A DNA stretch of 64,000 nucleotides from Chitinophagaceae bacterium (GTDB lineage: Bacteria > Bacteroidota > Bacteroidia > Chitinophagales > Chitinophagaceae): positions 42,432-106,431 of the forward strand of contig JAFMJI010000007.1 of assembly GCA_017853575.1 (NCBI GenBank), in the 5' to 3' direction. Each line of letters begins with the position of its first letter. The first letter of the stretch is position 1. Made by a program: the position numbers and the translations under genes. The notes beneath the pieces were generated by a model that saw nothing but the letters and a program-made list of their open reading frames with translations, ran no database searches and was not told the DNA's origin. Below, piece by piece: positions 17,903 through 25,626 of the stretch.

Positions 17903-18328
17903 ATGTCCTTTATCAAAGAATTCAAACAATTTGCACTTAGAGGTAATCTTGTAGATATAGCAGTTGCATTTGTAATGGGAGGTGCTTTTGGTAAAGTGGT
18001 TTCAACTTTTACGGAGAAAATGATTGCACCACTTATTGGTTTGCTTACAGGTGGCACCAATTTCTACGACAAAAAATTGGTACTGAAATCTGAAGTAAAT
18101 GAAGTAGTGGATCCAAGCGGAAAAGTTGTTGTTGCCCACGGAAATGAAGTGGCAATTGAGTGGGGTGCATTTGTTACTGTTGTCATTGATTTTTTTATTG
18201 TGGCTTTTGCCATGTTTTTGATCATCAAAGGCATTAATGCATTGAAGAAAAGAGAAGAACAGGCTTCAACTGAAATATCATCAACCGATAAATTGCTTTC
18301 AGAAATTAGAGACCTTCTAAAAAAATGA
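17903..18328 (+). CDS. mscL: Large-conductance mechanosensitive channel MscL
   Basis: Homopentameric inner-membrane channel that opens under high membrane tension to release solutes during osmotic downshock. It has 141 residues. The first helix carries the diagnostic NLVDIAVAFVMGGAFGKVV (about 13-31), the periplasmic loop is short, and TM2 is WGAFVTVVIDFFIVAFAMFLI (about 92-112). A charged cytoplasmic helix follows. The start is ATG 17903, giving the classic MSFIKEFKQFALRGN beginning. A longer frame from 17834 is open but includes the upstream terminator, so it is rejected. The last 12 bp overlap the convergent Nudix gene. Confidence 0.96.
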   Translation: MSFIKEFKQFALRGNLVDIAVAFVMGGAFGKVVSTFTEKMIAPLIGLLTGGTNFYDKKLVLKSEVNEVVDPSGKVVVAHGNEVAIEWGAFVTVVIDFFIVAFAMFLIIKGINALKKREEQASTEISSTDKLLSEIRDLLKK

Positions 18329-18775
18329 TTTAATTAATCCTGCAACAACTTTGTCTATTGGCAGGGAGACTGAGTGCTCACCAAATTCTTCCATGGGTAT
18401 CATGCGGAATGTCTCTGTTTCGCCAGTTTCATTGTAAACTGCTAATTGCTTTTGGTCAAAATCAAATGCTTTATCTCTCAATGGCACTTTTATCAATTCC
18501 ATCGGCTCAACTTTATAATAGATGGAGATGATTTGATGTTCAGGATTGAAAGCAGACATCTGAAAAAAATCGGTTGTATATAAATGCTCTTTTACATCAA
18601 CCTTTAAACTCATCTCCTCCATAAATTCTCTTTCCAAACATTTCCTGGTTCCTTCCCCGAACTCCAGTCCACCTCCAGGAAATTTTGTGTAATAATTTCC
18701 TCGTATGAACTCATCACTCACCAATACCTGGTTGTCCTCTGAAATAAGAATTCCGTATACCCGTACATTGAACAT
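18317..18775 (-). CDS. Nudix hydrolase
   Basis: A 152-residue Nudix-fold hydrolase acting on an unknown nucleoside diphosphate derivative. The Nudix box runs from GGLEFGEG through REFMEEMSL (about 38-61); catalytic Glu residues of REFMEE are present, but the Gly of the final GU pair is Ser. Start ATG 18775 is chosen because it lies two nucleotides after the dapF stop; an in-frame start at 18829 would overlap dapF. It is the last gene of a phosphorylase-dapF-Nudix set. The 3' end overlaps mscL by 12 bp. Confidence 0.85.
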   Translation of the reverse strand: MFNVRVYGILISEDNQVLVSDEFIRGNYYTKFPGGGLEFGEGTRKCLEREFMEEMSLKVDVKEHLYTTDFFQMSAFNPEHQIISIYYKVEPMELIKVPLRDKAFDFDQKQLAVYNETGETETFRMIPMEEFGEHSVSLPIDKVVAGLIKSFF

Positions 18776-18777
18776 AT

Positions 18778-19554
18778 TCAAATGGAAATATTTCCTGAAA
18801 AAACAAACTCTGCTGGGCCAATCAGCCAAACATTTTTAAATTCTTGATCACTGATCCTGTCAAATTCAATTTGCAGTGAACCTCCCTGTACTTTCACATT
18901 CATTATTTGATGGCCATCTTTTTCAGAACTCGCCAAAGCCGCTGCTGTAGCACCTGTTCCGCAACTCAATGTTTCATCTTCAACACCTCTTTCATATGTG
19001 CGCAATCGAATGCCATCGTTTGTTTTCTCAACGAAGTTTACATTGATGCCTGAAGATTTAAATACTTCATTGTATCTAATACTTCTGCCTATATTGAAGA
19101 CATCAGTATCTGAAACGTTTTCAACATATTGAATAAAATGTGGTGAGCCTGTATTTAATATCTTGTTCTTTCCGCTTTCTTCAATTCCACTAACATCCTG
19201 CATTTTTAATTTGATTAAACCGTTGTCTTGTATGATTGCGTCATGCGGGCCATCCGTTGCGATGAAATGGTATGAAGATTTTTCAATTCCGGAATCTTTT
19301 GCAAATTGAACCAAACAACGACCTCCATTGCCACACATGCTTCCTTCCTTTCCATCTGCATTATAGTAACGCATCTTGAAATCAAAGCCATCTGCATCTT
19401 CCAACATCATGAGTCCATCACCACCAATTCCATATCTTCTGTCACATAAAAAATGGACTTGCTGAACAGAAAGATTGTTATACTTGCCATTTCTATTGTC
19501 TAAAATGATAAAATCATTTCCAGTACCGTGATATTTACTAAACTTAATCTTCAT
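18778..19554 (-). CDS. dapF: Diaminopimelate epimerase
   Basis: Converts LL- to meso-diaminopimelate for lysine and peptidoglycan synthesis, without cofactor, using two cysteines. It has 258 residues. HGTGNDFIILDN begins at about residue 9; the catalytic Cys74 lies in SMCGNGGRC and Cys198 in TLSCGTGATA. Both active-site motifs are intact. The ATG overlaps the stop codon of the upstream nucleoside phosphorylase by one base (TAATG), and the Nudix gene follows after two nucleotides, so the three are translated from one transcript. Confidence 0.97.
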   Translation of the reverse strand: MKIKFSKYHGTGNDFIILDNRNGKYNNLSVQQVHFLCDRRYGIGGDGLMMLEDADGFDFKMRYYNADGKEGSMCGNGGRCLVQFAKDSGIEKSSYHFIATDGPHDAIIQDNGLIKLKMQDVSGIEESGKNKILNTGSPHFIQYVENVSDTDVFNIGRSIRYNEVFKSSGINVNFVEKTNDGIRLRTYERGVEDETLSCGTGATAAALASSEKDGHQIMNVKVQGGSLQIEFDRISDQEFKNVWLIGPAEFVFSGNISI

Positions 19555-20417
19555 TATATTTTTTCCAAAGTGGTTTTAATCAGTTTATCGATGGTTGCAT
19601 CCGCATTTCTTGAAAATTTACCAGCCAATCTGTTTGCGACGATTGCACTTAGAGAGATGCAGTCATGTCCAAGCAGTTTTCCCAAACCATAAATAGCCGA
19701 TGTTTCCATTTCAAAATTTAAAATTCGTTGATTGCCCCAACTGAATGATGTAAGGTCTTTATTGAGTGCAGGATTGGCAAGTCCCATTCTTAAAATTCTT
19801 CCCTGCGGACCATAAAACCCTGGACAGGTTACAGTAATTCCTGCGTATGTGTTTGATGCAAATGTTGCAAGCAATTTTGAACTTCCTGAAGTTGCATAAG
19901 GTTGTATAGAAGGGGAAAGTCTTATTTGCGATTTGAATTGAGCCAGTAACTCAATTTCATGTTGATCATTGCGATGAGAATAGTAATGGAGTAAATTATC
20001 TATGCCTACTCCGAAAGTTGATGCTACTATACTATCAACATCGATCTCTTTTTGAAGAGAACCAGCTGTGCCAATTCGTATAAATTGCAATGATTTCTTT
20101 TCTTTTTTCTCGCATCTAGTATCAAAGTCAATATTCACCAGGGCATCGATCTCATTGAATACAATGTCGATATTGTCCGGACCGATGCCAGTAGAAACGA
20201 CACTGATTTTTTTTGATCCAATCCAACCTGTATGTGTGATGAATTCTCTGTGATGTGATTTGTGTTCAATACGATCAAAATATTTACTTACTTTTTCTAC
20301 TCGAAATGGGTCGCCTACAGTAATGATAGTGTCACCAATTTCCTCCGGACGAAGATCCAAGTGATATATAGCCCCTCTGGCATTGATAATCAATTCTGAA
20401 GATGGTATCGGGTTCAT
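19554..20417 (-). CDS. Nucleoside phosphorylase (uridine phosphorylase-like)
   Basis: A 287-residue member of the PNP/UDP phosphorylase superfamily, cleaving a nucleoside with phosphate. Visible motifs: ITVGDPFRVEKVSKYF (about 33-48) with the phosphate-binding Gly/Asp/Arg; VVSTGIGPDNIDIVFNE; FIRIGTAGSLQ (about 110-120); and FEMETSAIYGLGKLLGH (near 243), where MET contacts the ribose. The pattern best fits uridine phosphorylase, but purine or inosine specificity is not excluded. It is the first gene of the set with dapF and the Nudix hydrolase. It is divergent from the tRNA-Cys gene. Confidence 0.82.
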   Translation of the reverse strand: MNPIPSSELIINARGAIYHLDLRPEEIGDTIITVGDPFRVEKVSKYFDRIEHKSHHREFITHTGWIGSKKISVVSTGIGPDNIDIVFNEIDALVNIDFDTRCEKKEKKSLQFIRIGTAGSLQKEIDVDSIVASTFGVGIDNLLHYYSHRNDQHEIELLAQFKSQIRLSPSIQPYATSGSSKLLATFASNTYAGITVTCPGFYGPQGRILRMGLANPALNKDLTSFSWGNQRILNFEMETSAIYGLGKLLGHDCISLSAIVANRLAGKFSRNADATIDKLIKTTLEKI

Positions 20418-20454
20418 GTATAAGGGAAGCCTTTAATAATCCGTTCAAAATTAG

Positions 20455-20462
20455 TACTTTTG
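20455..20462 (+). promoter_or_regulatory. -7 promoter box of tRNA-Cys (TACTTTTG)
   Basis: Perfect TAnnTTTG 28 nt before the mature tRNA 5' end. Confidence 0.55.
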
Positions 20463-20490
20463 CAGCGGTTCAATACTTGTTGAATTACCT

Positions 20491-20564
20491 GGTCCTGTGG
20501 CCGAGTGGCTAGGCAGAGCTCTGCAAAAGCTTCTACAGCGGTTCGAATCCGCTCGGGACCTCCA
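20491..20564 (+). tRNA. tRNA-Cys (GCA)
   Basis: A full cloverleaf can be folded by hand. The acceptor is GGTCCTG with CGGGACC, the D stem is GCC/GGC, and the anticodon stem is GAGCT/AGCTT with loop CTGCAAA giving anticodon GCA. The T arm is AGCGG-TTCGAAT-CCGCT. The discriminator is T73 as expected for tRNA-Cys, and CCA (20562-20564) is encoded. A GAAA-loop terminator follows at once. Confidence 0.97.
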
Positions 20565-20588
20565 AGCGAAGGAAACTTCGCTTTTTTC
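20565..20588 (+). terminator. Rho-independent terminator of tRNA-Cys
   Basis: AGCGAAG and CTTCGCT pair perfectly around a GAAA tetraloop, followed by a T-run. It begins immediately after the encoded CCA and ends just before the next ATG (20591). Confidence 0.88.
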
Positions 20589-20590
20589 TT

Positions 20591-21004
20591 ATGACCAGAT
20601 ATTCTAAATGGATCAGTTTGTTTGCATTCATATTGCTACTTGCTGCATGTTTCATGCCTTGGGCTTACTATGCTGATGTAGACAAACATTTTACCGGGTT
20701 TTTCTCTGAAAAAAACATCTATGGCAAGCCTGCAAAGTTGTTGTTGGTGTTTGCTGGGTATACATCCATCAGTGCCTTTTTTAAGCATCTTTGGTTCAAG
20801 AGATCATCCCTGTTGGTAGGTGGATTAAATGTTGCATATGCAATCAAGAATTTCCTACTTTTTGGCTCTTGTTATAGAGGATATTGTCCTGAAAAAGAAA
20901 TCGGACTTTATTTAATGTTGATTTCTTCCGTAGTGATATTTGTGATGAGCTTTTTGCCGGAGGGAAGGATACAGCCAGGGGATAGGGACAAGGGAAAAGG
21001 GTAG
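20591..21004 (+). CDS. Small integral membrane protein of unknown function
   Basis: A 137-residue protein I do not recognise. It has four probable membrane segments: about 8-26 (ISLFAFILLLAACFMPWAY), 48-63, 76-92 and 103-122. The loop before the last segment has CYRGYCPE, with two cysteines three residues apart. The last ten residues (PGDRDKGKG region) are encoded by the AGGGACA/AGGGAAA units of heptamer array C, and the stop TAG lies in the unit AGGGTAG, so the repeat has supplied the C-terminus. It begins three nucleotides after the tRNA terminator T-run; no own promoter is obvious. Confidence 0.65.
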   Translation: MTRYSKWISLFAFILLLAACFMPWAYYADVDKHFTGFFSEKNIYGKPAKLLLVFAGYTSISAFFKHLWFKRSSLLVGGLNVAYAIKNFLLFGSCYRGYCPEKEIGLYLMLISSVVIFVMSFLPEGRIQPGDRDKGKG

Positions 21005-21054
21005 AGGAAAGTAAACTTACAACCTGACCTTCAACTTATAACTTAGAACTACTT
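20977..21054. repeat. Heptanucleotide array C (AGGGACA and AACTTAK units)
   Basis: Eleven heptamers in one register from 20977: AGGGGAT, AGGGACA, AGGGAAA, AGGGTAG, AGGAAAG, TAAACTT, ACAACCT, GACCTTC, AACTTAT, AACTTAG, AACTACT. The first part repeats the AGGGACR type of arrays A and B. The last part is the reverse complement of the AGTTCTA type of array B (24 of 26 identical). It covers the 3' ends of both convergent genes, including the stop codon of the membrane-protein gene and that of glnS. Confidence 0.8.
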
Positions 21055-22716
21055 CTTTGATTCTTTACTCCACGTATCCTTTAATGTAACTGTCCGATTA
21101 AAAACGAGCTTATCAGGATTTGAGTATTTGCTGTCAAGCGTAAAATATCCTTTTCTGATAAATTGAAAATGATCTCCCATCTTAGCGTCTTTCAATGAAG
21201 CTTCTATTTTTGCATGTGGGATAATTTCAAGACTATTAGGATTGATAAATGATTTAAAATCGCCATCTTCTGAAGATGGATCTTCCACCTGAAACAATCT
21301 GTCATACAACCTCACTTCTGCTTCCAAAGCATTTGATGCATCAATCCAATGGATGGTTCCTTTTACATTTATGCCTGATGTATCCTGACCGCTCTTGCTT
21401 TCAGGGATATATTCACAATACACTTCATTTACTTTACCGTTAGCATCTTTTTTGAAGTCTTTGCACTCAACAATATAGGCGGATTTTAGACGAACCTTCA
21501 TGCCAGGAGCAAGTCGAAACCATTTTTTTGCTGCTACTTCCATGAAATCTTCTGCTTCAATGAACAACTCTTTTGAAAAATGAAGATCGCGATATCCGCC
21601 ATTGTCTTCCAATTCAGGGTTGTTCTCACTTTTGAGAATTTCTGTTTGTCCCTCTGGATAGTTGGTGATAATCAATTTGATGGGATCCAAAACAACCATT
21701 CTTCTTAAGGCTGATTTGTTTAAATCCTCTCTGACAAAGAATTCCAGCAAACCAACGTCAATTACATTTTCTCTTCTTTGTACTCCGATTCTATCACAGA
21801 AATTTCTGACAGCAGTTGGTGTGAAACCTCTTCTTCTGATTCCTGAAAGGGTTGGCATGCGTGGATCATCCCATCCATCCACATATTTTTCTTGAACCAA
21901 TTGCAGTAATTTTCTTTTGCTCATCACTGTATACGTGAGGTTTAATCTTGCAAATTCAAACTGCCTGGATGGATGAATGCCCAATTGTTCTATATACCAA
22001 TTGTAGAGGGGACGATGAACCTCAAATTCCAACGTACATATTGAGTGAGAAATATTTTCAATTGAATCAGACTGGCCATGCGCAAAATCATACATAGGAT
22101 AGATACACCATTTATCACCTGTTCTATGGTGTGCAGCATGCTTAATCCGGTACATGATGGGATCTCGCATGTGCATGTTGGGTGATGATAAATCTATTTT
22201 TGCTCTTAATACTTTCTCTCCGTCTTTGTATTTGCCCTCTTTCATTTCTTGAAACAGGCTGAGGTTTTCGTCGACACTTCTGTTTCGATGTGGACTCGCT
22301 TTTCCTGGTTCTGTTGGAGTTCCTTTGGTGGCAGCAATTTCCTCTGCACTTAAATCATCTACATATGCAAGTCCTTTTTTTATAAGGGCAACAGCAAATG
22401 CATAAAGTTGATCAAAATAGTCGGATGCATAATGTTCTTCTTCCCAATTGAATCCGAGCCACTTGATATCTTGCTTTATTGAATCTACATATTCAGTATC
22501 CTCTGTAATCGGATTGGTATCGTCGAATCGAAGATTTGTTTTTCCATTGTATTTATCTCCCAATCCAAAATTCAAACAAATACTTTTTGCATGTCCCAAA
22601 TGAAGATATCCATTGGGTTCAGGCGGGAAACGGGTATGGACCAATTTGGTCTTACCACTTGCTACATCAGCTTCGATGATTTCCTCTAAAAAATTAAGTG
22701 ACTTCTCTTCGCTCAT
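21049..22716 (-). CDS. glnS: Glutaminyl-tRNA synthetase
   Basis: Class I aminoacyl-tRNA synthetase charging tRNA-Gln. It has 555 residues, the E. coli GlnRS size. The HIGH motif is HLGH at 39-42 within RFPPEPNGYLHLGHAKS, and the KMSKS equivalent is VMSKRKL (near residue 268). The C-terminal anticodon-binding beta-barrels are present (GTIHWIDA, FTLDSKYSNPDKLVFNRTVTLKDTW). Its TAG stop lies in the 15-mer that also holds the prfC stop. A TAAATTTG box is 17 nt upstream of the ATG. Presence of GlnRS implies direct Gln charging rather than the amidotransferase route. Confidence 0.97.
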   Translation of the reverse strand: MSEEKSLNFLEEIIEADVASGKTKLVHTRFPPEPNGYLHLGHAKSICLNFGLGDKYNGKTNLRFDDTNPITEDTEYVDSIKQDIKWLGFNWEEEHYASDYFDQLYAFAVALIKKGLAYVDDLSAEEIAATKGTPTEPGKASPHRNRSVDENLSLFQEMKEGKYKDGEKVLRAKIDLSSPNMHMRDPIMYRIKHAAHHRTGDKWCIYPMYDFAHGQSDSIENISHSICTLEFEVHRPLYNWYIEQLGIHPSRQFEFARLNLTYTVMSKRKLLQLVQEKYVDGWDDPRMPTLSGIRRRGFTPTAVRNFCDRIGVQRRENVIDVGLLEFFVREDLNKSALRRMVVLDPIKLIITNYPEGQTEILKSENNPELEDNGGYRDLHFSKELFIEAEDFMEVAAKKWFRLAPGMKVRLKSAYIVECKDFKKDANGKVNEVYCEYIPESKSGQDTSGINVKGTIHWIDASNALEAEVRLYDRLFQVEDPSSEDGDFKSFINPNSLEIIPHAKIEASLKDAKMGDHFQFIRKGYFTLDSKYSNPDKLVFNRTVTLKDTWSKESKK

Positions 22717-22733
22717 TGCTTTAAATAGTGTGC

Positions 22734-22741
22734 AAATTTAC
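22734..22741 (-). promoter_or_regulatory. -7 promoter box of glnS (TAAATTTG)
   Basis: Perfect TAnnTTTG on the minus strand 17 nt before the glnS ATG, in the gap after rocD. Confidence 0.5.
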
Positions 22742-22765
22742 TAAAATAGCTGCTAACTATTGATT

Positions 22766-23983
22766 TTAAAGAGATTCGAGTACAGGCAATGATTCCTCAA
22801 TGATTTCAACAGCTTCATTGATTTGTCTTTCATTAATCATCAACGGAGGAGTCAGCCTTATTTTATCTCCATGAGTTGGCTTTGCCAGCAATCCATTTTG
22901 CATGAAAGTTTCACAAAGATTCCAGGCTGCATTGGGATTGTGGTGGATGATTTCAATTGCATTCATTAAGCCAATTCCCCTAACTTCTTTGATATACTTT
23001 GATTTTATGGAACTTAATTTATCTCTGAAAAGTTTGCCCATCTTATCAGCATTTTCGGCCATCTGTTCATCAACAAGTACTTTTAATGCAGCAATTGCAA
23101 CAACACTTGCAAGTGGATTTCCGCCAAAGGTTGATCCATGTTCTCCAGGGTGTATGGTCAACATCACTTCATCATTGGCTAGTACAGCACTGATGGGCAT
23201 GGTTCCTCCACTCAATGCTTTACCCAGTAAAAGAATATCAGGTTTTACATTTTCATGGTCACATGCCATCATTTTTCCTGTTCTACACAATCCAGTTTGA
23301 ATTTCATCTGCGATCATTAATACATTTGTCGCAGAGCACATTGATCTTACCGATGCGAGATACCCATTGTCTGGCAAGATGATTCCTGCTTCTCCCTGTA
23401 TTGGTTCAAATAGAAAGGCTGCAACATGGCTATCTTGAAGTTTTTCTTTCAACGCATTCAAATCGTTGAAAGGGATCACTTCAAATCCAGGCATGTAGGG
23501 CCCAAATTTATTGTATGCAGAAGGGTCTGTGCTGAATGAGACGATGGTGCTGGTTCTACCATGAAAATTTTCTGCACAAACAATAATTTTTGCCCTGTTT
23601 TCCTGAATTCCCTTTTTTGTATATGCCCATCTCCTTGCAAGTTTGATACCGGTTTCAACTGCTTCTGCACCAGTATTCATTGGAAGCATTTTGTCAAATC
23701 CAAGCAATGTGGTGATGTATTTTTCATATTCACCCAATTTATCATTGTAGAATGCTCTGGATGTAAGTGTCAGATTTGAAGCCTGATTGATTAGTGCCTC
23801 AATGATTTTTGAGTGACAGTGGCCCTGGTTTACTGCGGAGTATCCACTCAAAAAGTCGTAATATTTTTTTCCTTCTACATCCCACATCTCGCAACCTCTG
23901 GCCTTTGAAATAACAACAGGAAGTGGATGATAATTATGAGCACCGTATTTTTCTTCGAGTTCAATATAGTATGATGAGTTCAT
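22766..23983 (-). CDS. rocD: Ornithine aminotransferase
   Basis: PLP enzyme of class III aminotransferases that converts ornithine and 2-oxoglutarate to glutamate-5-semialdehyde and glutamate. It has 405 residues. [17 protein letters not shown] (about 103-119), ENFHGRTST, and [10 protein letters not shown] are present. [12 protein letters not shown] holds the cofactor Asp, and the Schiff-base Lys255 is in [20 protein letters not shown] follows. The pattern SAVNQGHCH near the N-terminus is typical of ornithine rather than acetylornithine aminotransferase. No arginine or proline genes are adjacent. Array D lies 15 bp upstream of its ATG. Confidence 0.92.
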   Translation of the reverse strand: MNSSYYIELEEKYGAHNYHPLPVVISKARGCEMWDVEGKKYYDFLSGYSAVNQGHCHSKIIEALINQASNLTLTSRAFYNDKLGEYEKYITTLLGFDKMLPMNTGAEAVETGIKLARRWAYTKKGIQENRAKIIVCAENFHGRTSTIVSFSTDPSAYNKFGPYMPGFEVIPFNDLNALKEKLQDSHVAAFLFEPIQGEAGIILPDNGYLASVRSMCSATNVLMIADEIQTGLCRTGKMMACDHENVKPDILLLGKALSGGTMPISAVLANDEVMLTIHPGEHGSTFGGNPLASVVAIAALKVLVDEQMAENADKMGKLFRDKLSSIKSKYIKEVRGIGLMNAIEIIHHNPNAAWNLCETFMQNGLLAKPTHGDKIRLTPPLMINERQINEAVEIIEESLPVLESL

Positions 23984-23997
23984 GAGTAAATCTTTTT

Positions 23998-24040
23998 AGT
24001 TGACATTTGACTGTTAACTGTTAACCGTCAACTGTTAACG
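23998..24040. repeat. Heptanucleotide array D (TGTTAAC units)
   Basis: Six heptamers: AGTTGAC, ATTTGAC, TGTTAAC, TGTTAAC, CGTCAAC, TGTTAAC. Bases 23998-24031 match array A (1664-1697) at 28 of 34 positions, in the same orientation. GTTGAC and GTCAAC are inverted, and GTTAAC is self-complementary, so a hairpin is possible. It lies upstream of rocD and downstream of ispE. Confidence 0.75.
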
Positions 24041-24186
24041 AATGAAGTATAGTTTTAAAAAATAGAGGTGTAAGCCTAGTGATTCAGTAAATCCAGGTTC
24101 AGGGATAGATGAGAATATGGATTTCTCGTTTGCATGCAATAAAATTACAAAATATTAACTGGAATTTGAATTTCTTGAAATACTTA
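24041..24186. other. Remainder of the ispE-rocD gap
   Basis: AT-rich sequence with no convincing gene, TAnnTTTG box or terminator. The source of rocD transcription is therefore not visible. Confidence 0.4.
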
Positions 24187-25020
24187 TCAGTACTGATTTT
24201 TTGGGCAGATAAGGTTTATTTCAAATTTTTTATCAAATACATGTTCATAAGCTGGCCTTTCTTTGAAAATACCAAATAGTGTAGATCCGGTACCAGTCAT
24301 TGATGAATAAAGGGCCCCAATATGATAGAGCTTTTCCTTGATGTTTTTTAAAACAGGGTGGCTTTCAAAAACAGTCATTTCAAAATCATTGATCAAATGA
24401 TCTTTCCATTTTTCGATGGGAAGCTGAACGATTTCTTTACAAGGTTTGATGGATGTGTTTGGTATAATTTTTTCAAATGCATCTGCAGTGGATACGTGAA
24501 TACCCGGGCTTACAATCAATAAATAATATCTTGAAAGATCGATGTCTATTTCTTCAAGCAGCTCACCTCTTCCGGTTGCATAGCAAGCTTTGTTCTTGAT
24601 GAAAATCGGACAATCACTTCCCAATTTCAAAGCATATGCGCTCATTTCTTCATCACCCAACCCTAGGTTGAATAATGAATTTAACAATCTGACCATAAAT
24701 GCACCATCTGCAGAACCCCCACCCATGCCGGCTCCCATGGGTATAGACTTGTGAAGGTGTATTTGAATTCCAGAAATTTCTGGATGATCTGCTTTGATGA
24801 GTTGATAAGCTTTTATGCAAAGGTTTTTATCGGCAGGACCTTGAATTTCTTTTCCAGTTATAACGATGGATGCATCACTGCTTTTCTGAACTTTTATTAC
24901 TTCAAGTACATCTGTCAATTCAATAGGGTAGAATACAGTGTCCAAATTATGATACCCATCAGGTCTTTTAGATGTGATGCGTAACCCAAGGTTAATTTTA
25001 GCATTGGGAAATACAACCAT
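24187..25020 (-). CDS. ispE: 4-diphosphocytidyl-2-C-methyl-D-erythritol kinase
   Basis: GHMP-family kinase of the MEP pathway. It phosphorylates CDP-methylerythritol at the 2-OH using ATP. It has 277 residues. The substrate motif is FPNAKINLGL (4-13), the ATP-binding glycine-rich loop PMGAGMGGGSADG is at 94-106, and MTGTGSTLFGIF near the C-terminus is the third GHMP motif. It follows the bifunctional nuclease gene by four nucleotides and is probably the last gene of the etfB-etfA-nuclease-ispE run. It works in the same pathway as dxr at the start of the window. Confidence 0.96.
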   Translation of the reverse strand: MVVFPNAKINLGLRITSKRPDGYHNLDTVFYPIELTDVLEVIKVQKSSDASIVITGKEIQGPADKNLCIKAYQLIKADHPEISGIQIHLHKSIPMGAGMGGGSADGAFMVRLLNSLFNLGLGDEEMSAYALKLGSDCPIFIKNKACYATGRGELLEEIDIDLSRYYLLIVSPGIHVSTADAFEKIIPNTSIKPCKEIVQLPIEKWKDHLINDFEMTVFESHPVLKNIKEKLYHIGALYSSMTGTGSTLFGIFKERPAYEHVFDKKFEINLICPKNQY

Positions 25021-25024
25021 CTAT

Positions 25025-25603
25025 TTATCTTTTTCTTGCATTGATTTCATCGCGAATTGCAATGGCCCTGATATAATCTTCCTGTTCAAGCACTTCATTG
25101 AGTAAGTTGGTTAACTCCTCGAGCGACATGGATTTTAGATCTTGGCGAACGGATGATGATTCAGTGACCTGGTTAACGGCTACTTCCTCCGTTTCAGGGT
25201 TTTCTACCCCAGCGATATCAAAAATATTTTCATAGATATAAATGGGGCATCCAAATCTAACAGCAAGTGCTAAGGCATCAGATGTTCTGGAGTCAATTTC
25301 AACAGTGTCAGATTCACTGCTGCAAAGAAGTTTTGAATAAAAAATTCCTTCTTGCAAATCAGAGATAATCACTTCATGTAAATCAATGTTGAAGGCCATC
25401 ATGAAATTTTTCATGAGGTCGTGTGTGAGTGGGCGGGTTGGTTTCATTCTTTCCAATGCAACTGCAATGGCCTGTGCTTCAAATCCCCCGATAACGATGG
25501 GGAGTCTTCTTAAGCCATTTACTTCACCCAAAACAACTGCGTAGGAATTTGTCTGAGTGATGGAGTGGGAGAGTGCAACAATTTCCAATTCAATCTTCTT
25601 CAT
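25025..25603 (-). CDS. Bifunctional nuclease family protein (DUF151/BFN with UVR motif)
   Basis: A 192-residue protein. The N-terminal two thirds is the BFN/DUF151 domain: VVLGEVNGLRRLPIVIGGFEAQAIAVALE (about 24-52), RPLTHDLMKN, and SRTSDALALAVRFGCPIY (about 105-122). The C-terminus (about 160-190) has a UVR-type coiled coil LEQEDYIRAIAIRDEINARK, as found in UvrB/UvrC. Plant and bacterial relatives have been reported to act as nucleases; the in vivo role in Bacteroidota is not settled. It lies 23 nt downstream of etfA and four upstream of ispE. Confidence 0.85.
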   Translation of the reverse strand: MKKIELEIVALSHSITQTNSYAVVLGEVNGLRRLPIVIGGFEAQAIAVALERMKPTRPLTHDLMKNFMMAFNIDLHEVIISDLQEGIFYSKLLCSSESDTVEIDSRTSDALALAVRFGCPIYIYENIFDIAGVENPETEEVAVNQVTESSSVRQDLKSMSLEELTNLLNEVLEQEDYIRAIAIRDEINARKR

Positions 25604-25626
25604 ACTAAGCTCTAAATTACATCAAA

